DNA of 7,966 nucleotides from Deltaproteobacteria bacterium. GTDB taxonomy: Bacteria > Desulfobacterota > GWC2-55-46 > DRQE01. The DNA lies in contig DAOVKH010000073.1 of the NCBI GenBank assembly GCA_030631875.1, forward strand, positions 1 through 7,966. Reading direction: 5' to 3'. Below, one piece after another: positions 5,318 to 7,966 of the stretch. The notes beneath the pieces were generated by a model that made no database searches, had not been told where the DNA came from, and saw nothing but the letters and a program-made list of their open reading frames with translations. Position 1 is the stretch's first letter, and the number at the start of each line of letters is the position of its first letter. Made by a program: the position numbers and the translations under genes.

Positions 5318-6985
5318 ATGAGTATGAATTGTTTTCAGTGTCAGGAAGCGGCAGGAAATGTAGCGTGCACCAAGGTAGGTGTATGCGGTAAGAACGAGGA
5401 GGTCTCTAACCTTCAAGACCTTTATATATACCTCCTAAAGGGCATATCCATCTGGACGACAAAGGCGCGCAGTGCCGGTGCCGTTAGCGAAGAGATAGAT
5501 ATATTCGTAGTCAAGGGGTTATTTTCAACGATAACTAACGTTAACTTCGACGACGCCTACTTTGAGGCGAAGATAAAAGAAGCCTTTGATATTCGTAACG
5601 ACGCAAAGGCTCTATTCGAAGGTGCTTCAGAGAGTAGCGATGGTGGCGGCCTCCACGATTCTGCAACGTGGTCGTGTAGCGATAGAGCCGGCATGCTCGA
5701 GAAGGCAGAGAGCGTAGGCATAATGAGCGAAGCCAATGAAGATATACGTTCATTAAAGGAGCTTCTTACATACGGCCTTAAGGGTATCGCCGCATATGCC
5801 GATCACGCAAATGTACTCGACCATAAGGACGCAAGTATCTTTACCTTTATAGAAGAAGCGCTCGTCGCTACGACGAGAGACGACATCGGCGCGGACGAAC
5901 TTACGGCTCTCGTATTAAAGACGGGCGAAGTTGCCGTCACTACGATGGCTCTCTTAGATAGCGCCAACACGACGACCTATGGTACGCAGGAAGCAACTGA
6001 AGTCTTTACGGGACTTAAGGGTGGCCCTGCCATACTCGTTAGCGGACACGACCTTCGCGATATAGAAGAGCTCCTTATTCAGACAGAGGGCAAAGGCGTG
6101 CATGTATACACGCATAGCGAGATGCTCCCGACGCACGCATACCCCGAACTAAAGAAGTACGCACACTTGGTCGGCAACTACGGTACGGCCTGGTACAATC
6201 AGCATGAGGACTTTGAGAACTTCAAGGGCGCGATACTCATGACGACCAACTGCATAAAGAAGCCAAAGGATACTTATAAGGATCGTATCTTTACGACAGG
6301 TCTTGTCGGTTGGCCCGGTGTCGCTCACGTTGCCGATAGGGCCGACGGCGAGGCAAAGGATTTTTCTGCCGTTATAGCCAAGGCCGTTGAGGCCGGAGAC
6401 ATAGGCACGGAAGAAGCCAAGAATTCACTGACCATCGGCTTTGCGAAGGATCAGGTAATGGCCGTGGCCGATAAGGTGGTAGAGGCCGTAAAGTCCGGCG
6501 CCATTAAGCGTTTTGTTGTTATGGCCGGATGCGATGGTCATCAAAAGAGCCGTAACTACTATACGGATTTAGCCAAGGCACTGCCGAAAGATACCGTAAT
6601 CCTTACGGCCGGATGTGCGAAGTATCGTTACAACGCACTAGACTTGGGCGATATCGGCGGCATACCGAGGGTCTTGGATGCGGGTCAGTGTAATGATTCC
6701 TATTCGCTTGCCTACATTGCCTTACAGCTTAAGGAGGTATTTGGCTTGGACGATATAAACGACCTTCCGATATCTTACGACATAGCGTGGTATGAGCAGA
6801 AGGCCGTAACAGTATTGCTGGCTCTCCTGCACTTAGGCGTAAAGGGGATACGTCTTGGGCCAACGCTTCCGGCGTTCTTGTCGCCGGGTGTTGCAAAGGT
6901 GCTCGTTGATAACTTCGATATCAAGGGTGTAACCGATGTTGAGACGACGATGAAGGAGATGTTCGGAGATACGGTTGCCGTTTAA
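5318..6985 (+). CDS. hcp: Hybrid cluster protein (Hcp, nitric oxide / hydroxylamine reductase)
   Basis: Cytoplasmic iron-sulfur enzyme of nitrosative-stress defence. Hydroxylamine reduction was the first activity assigned; NO reduction to N2O is the role now favoured for E. coli Hcp. The protein has 555 residues, a full family length. Cys5, Cys8, Cys17 and Cys23 (C-x2-C-x8-C-x5-C) match the [4Fe-4S] spacing of Desulfovibrio-type enzymes, not the [2Fe-2S] spacing of enterics. All hybrid-cluster ligands are present: His244, Glu268, Cys312, Cys405 (the persulfide cysteine), Cys433, Cys458, Glu493 and Lys495, almost the same numbering as the Desulfovibrio enzyme. It is a single-gene unit: own promoter with an FNR/HcpR-like site, strong terminator just after the stop, and no hcr-type reductase next to it. 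Electrons must come from a partner encoded elsewhere. The start ATG is supported by AGGAGAG 10 nt upstream. Confidence 0.97.
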   Translation: MSMNCFQCQEAAGNVACTKVGVCGKNEEVSNLQDLYIYLLKGISIWTTKARSAGAVSEEIDIFVVKGLFSTITNVNFDDAYFEAKIKEAFDIRNDAKALFEGASESSDGGGLHDSATWSCSDRAGMLEKAESVGIMSEANEDIRSLKELLTYGLKGIAAYADHANVLDHKDASIFTFIEEALVATTRDDIGADELTALVLKTGEVAVTTMALLDSANTTTYGTQEATEVFTGLKGGPAILVSGHDLRDIEELLIQTEGKGVHVYTHSEMLPTHAYPELKKYAHLVGNYGTAWYNQHEDFENFKGAILMTTNCIKKPKDTYKDRIFTTGLVGWPGVAHVADRADGEAKDFSAVIAKAVEAGDIGTEEAKNSLTIGFAKDQVMAVADKVVEAVKSGAIKRFVVMAGCDGHQKSRNYYTDLAKALPKDTVILTAGCAKYRYNALDLGDIGGIPRVLDAGQCNDSYSLAYIALQLKEVFGLDDINDLPISYDIAWYEQKAVTVLLALLHLGVKGIRLGPTLPAFLSPGVAKVLVDNFDIKGVTDVETTMKEMFGDTVAV

Positions 6986-7006
6986 TAGGTAACTTCTTTA
7001 ATTCTC

Positions 7007-7052
7007 AAGGGGCGGTTGGTGCGTGGATTATGCACCGACCGCCCCTTTTTTT
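7007..7052 (+). terminator. Rho-independent terminator of hcp
   Basis: A 14-bp stem (7009-7022 with 7032-7045, one G-U pair) with a 9-nt loop is followed by seven T residues (7046-7052). Two A residues before the stem could pair with the first two T residues. It begins about 20 nt after the hcp stop. On the other strand there is no T-run, so it serves hcp rather than the convergent ald gene. Confidence 0.93.
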
Positions 7053-7069
7053 GTTTGTGCTTGTTGCGT

Positions 7070-7100
7070 CGCCTAGCAGAAGAACTTTTCTCTTTGCCGC
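7070..7100. repeat. Partial second copy (one arm) of the intergenic repeat
   Basis: CGCCTAG, 8 nt, then CTTTTCTCTTTGCCGC. The same two blocks occur at 5080-5111 with 9 nt between them. Here only one arm is present, so no long palindrome forms. It fills the short gap between the convergent hcp and ald genes. Confidence 0.6.
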
Positions 7101-7108
7101 CGTTCTTC
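7079..7108 (-). other. Inverted repeat at the end of ald
   Basis: GAAGAAC (7079-7085) and GTTCTTC (7102-7108) are perfect 7-bp arms around a 16-nt loop made of the repeat's right end. On the ald transcript the first arm overlaps the ald stop codon. No T-run follows, so it is not a standard intrinsic terminator; it could still protect the 3' end. May be chance. Confidence 0.25.
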
Positions 7109-7966
7109 AGAGAAGCTCTTCTATAGAGGCATATTCCACCTTAACAGCTTCGGCAACGGCTTCGTTGCAGAGGTGACCGTCGTAGGTATTAAGCCCTCGC
7201 ATAAGTGACGCGTCATCTTCCATCGCTCCCTTAAGGCCAAGGGCCGCGAGCTTCAGTATATACGGTAGTGTTACGCTCGTCAGAGCAAGTGTAGAGGTGC
7301 GCGGGACGGCGCCGGGCATATTGGCAACACCGTAGTGAATAACGCCTTCTTCTACATAGGTCGGATCTTTGTGTGTGGTCGGGCGTATCGTCTCAACGAT
7401 ACCGCCCTGATCTACCGCAACGTCGACGATGACGCTACCGGGCCTCATCGTTCTTACGAGCTTACGTGATATAAGTATCGGCGTCTTTGCGCCCGGCGAG
7501 TGTACAGCACCAACGAGTATATCGGTCTTCGGAAGCACCTCTTCAATATTCTCAGGCGTTGAGATGAGAACCTTGACGTGGCCACTATACTTTTCTTCTA
7601 TGAGAGGGAAGCTCTTGTCCGACCTGTTCAGCACTGTCGTATCGGCGCCGAGGCCCACTGCAACATCCAAGGCGCTAAGGCCGACCGTACCTGCGCCGAT
7701 TATCGCGACCGTGCCTTTGGTAACGCCGGTTACTCCTCCAAGGAGTACGCCGCGGCCTCCGTGAGGCTTCATCAAAAAGTGCGCGCCCATCTGCACAGAG
7801 AGGCGTCCGGCAACCTCGCTCATGGGTGCGAGTATCGGTAAGCGATGGTCGTCGGTTACGACTGTTTCATATGCAACGCCCGTGGTCTTAGCCTTTAAGA
7901 GTGCCTCTGTTAAAACCTTATTCGACGCGAGGTGCAGGAAGGTGAATACTACGAGCCCTTTACGAA
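7107..7966 (-). CDS. ald: Alanine dehydrogenase (5' part missing)
   Basis: Reversibly deaminates L-alanine to pyruvate and ammonia with a nicotinamide cofactor. The last 285 codons are visible; comparison with the ~371-residue M. tuberculosis enzyme puts about 85 residues beyond the right edge. Reading continues upstream of the internal ATG at 7821-7823 with clear family sequence (GLVVFTFLHLA), so that ATG is not the start. Visible landmarks, in M. tuberculosis numbering, are His96 in FLHLA (substrate site), the stretch LAPMSEVAGRL, the Rossmann loop GAGTVG (about 175-180), Asp270 in DQGG (catalytic) and VANMPGAVPRTST. These line up without gaps. At position 198, where NAD-dependent members have Asp, this protein has Asn, followed by Arg (LNRSDKS), a pattern like NADP-binding folds. 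The gene converges on hcp with a gap of about 120 nt; its promoter is outside the window. Family is certain; cofactor preference is inferred. Confidence 0.95.
   Translation of the reverse strand, partial: RKGLVVFTFLHLASNKVLTEALLKAKTTGVAYETVVTDDHRLPILAPMSEVAGRLSVQMGAHFLMKPHGGRGVLLGGVTGVTKGTVAIIGAGTVGLSALDVAVGLGADTTVLNRSDKSFPLIEEKYSGHVKVLISTPENIEEVLPKTDILVGAVHSPGAKTPILISRKLVRTMRPGSVIVDVAVDQGGIVETIRPTTHKDPTYVEEGVIHYGVANMPGAVPRTSTLALTSVTLPYILKLAALGLKGAMEDDASLMRGLNTYDGHLCNEAVAEAVKVEYASIEELL

Noticed and set aside
7107..7823. A complete 238-residue ald gene starting at the ATG at 7823
   Set aside because: The frame stays open to the right edge and encodes clear Ald sequence, including the substrate-site His, upstream of that ATG.

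Overview
The window looks like a chromosomal segment of a Gram-negative bacterium with an anaerobic or facultatively anaerobic life style, most likely one of the former delta-proteobacteria (Desulfobacterota or relatives). The pointers are lipoprotein-sorting genes (lolC/E and lolD), which imply an outer membrane; the lysS-lolC-lolD gene order, which I know from that group; and a hybrid cluster protein whose N-terminal cysteine spacing is the [4Fe-4S] type of strict anaerobes. Base composition is moderate, and the Ile codon ATA is used freely in all genes. The taxonomic statement is an inference.

Left half (1-4753, minus strand): a tight four-gene operon transcribed right to left, lysS (lysyl-tRNA synthetase), lolC/E (lipoprotein-releasing permease), a protein with an N-terminal TPR-like region and two cyclic-nucleotide-binding domains, and lolD (ATPase, cut by the left edge). 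The intergenic gaps are 10, 12 and 21 nt. LolC/E and LolD should form the inner-membrane machine that extracts lipoproteins and hands them to LolA. The cNMP-binding protein between the two transporter subunits is the unexpected member. lysS probably starts at a TTG codon and has a leader of about 130 nt with a nested inverted repeat, behind a sigma70-type promoter.

Middle (4754-5317): a divergent intergenic region between lysS and hcp. It holds the lysS leader and promoter, a ~122-nt imperfect palindrome that looks like a dispersed intergenic repeat, an AT-rich palindrome, and the hcp promoter. The hcp promoter is near-consensus (TTGACT-N17-TATAAT). A FNR/HcpR-like palindrome TTGAC-N4-GTCAA lies on its -35 box, and a second -10-like box sits where class II activation from that palindrome would need it.

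Right half (5318-7966): hcp (hybrid cluster protein, complete, with all expected cluster ligands), a strong intrinsic terminator, a second partial copy of the intergenic repeat, and a convergent alanine dehydrogenase gene (ald) whose 5' end lies outside the window. The Ald carries Asn-Arg where NAD-dependent family members have an acidic residue, which suggests altered cofactor preference.

No mobile element, CRISPR array, tRNA or rRNA was seen, and I found no clear sign of a wholly new multi-gene system. The points most worth a second look are the cNMP-binding protein inside the lol operon, the cofactor motif of Ald, the hcp control region and the palindromic repeat.
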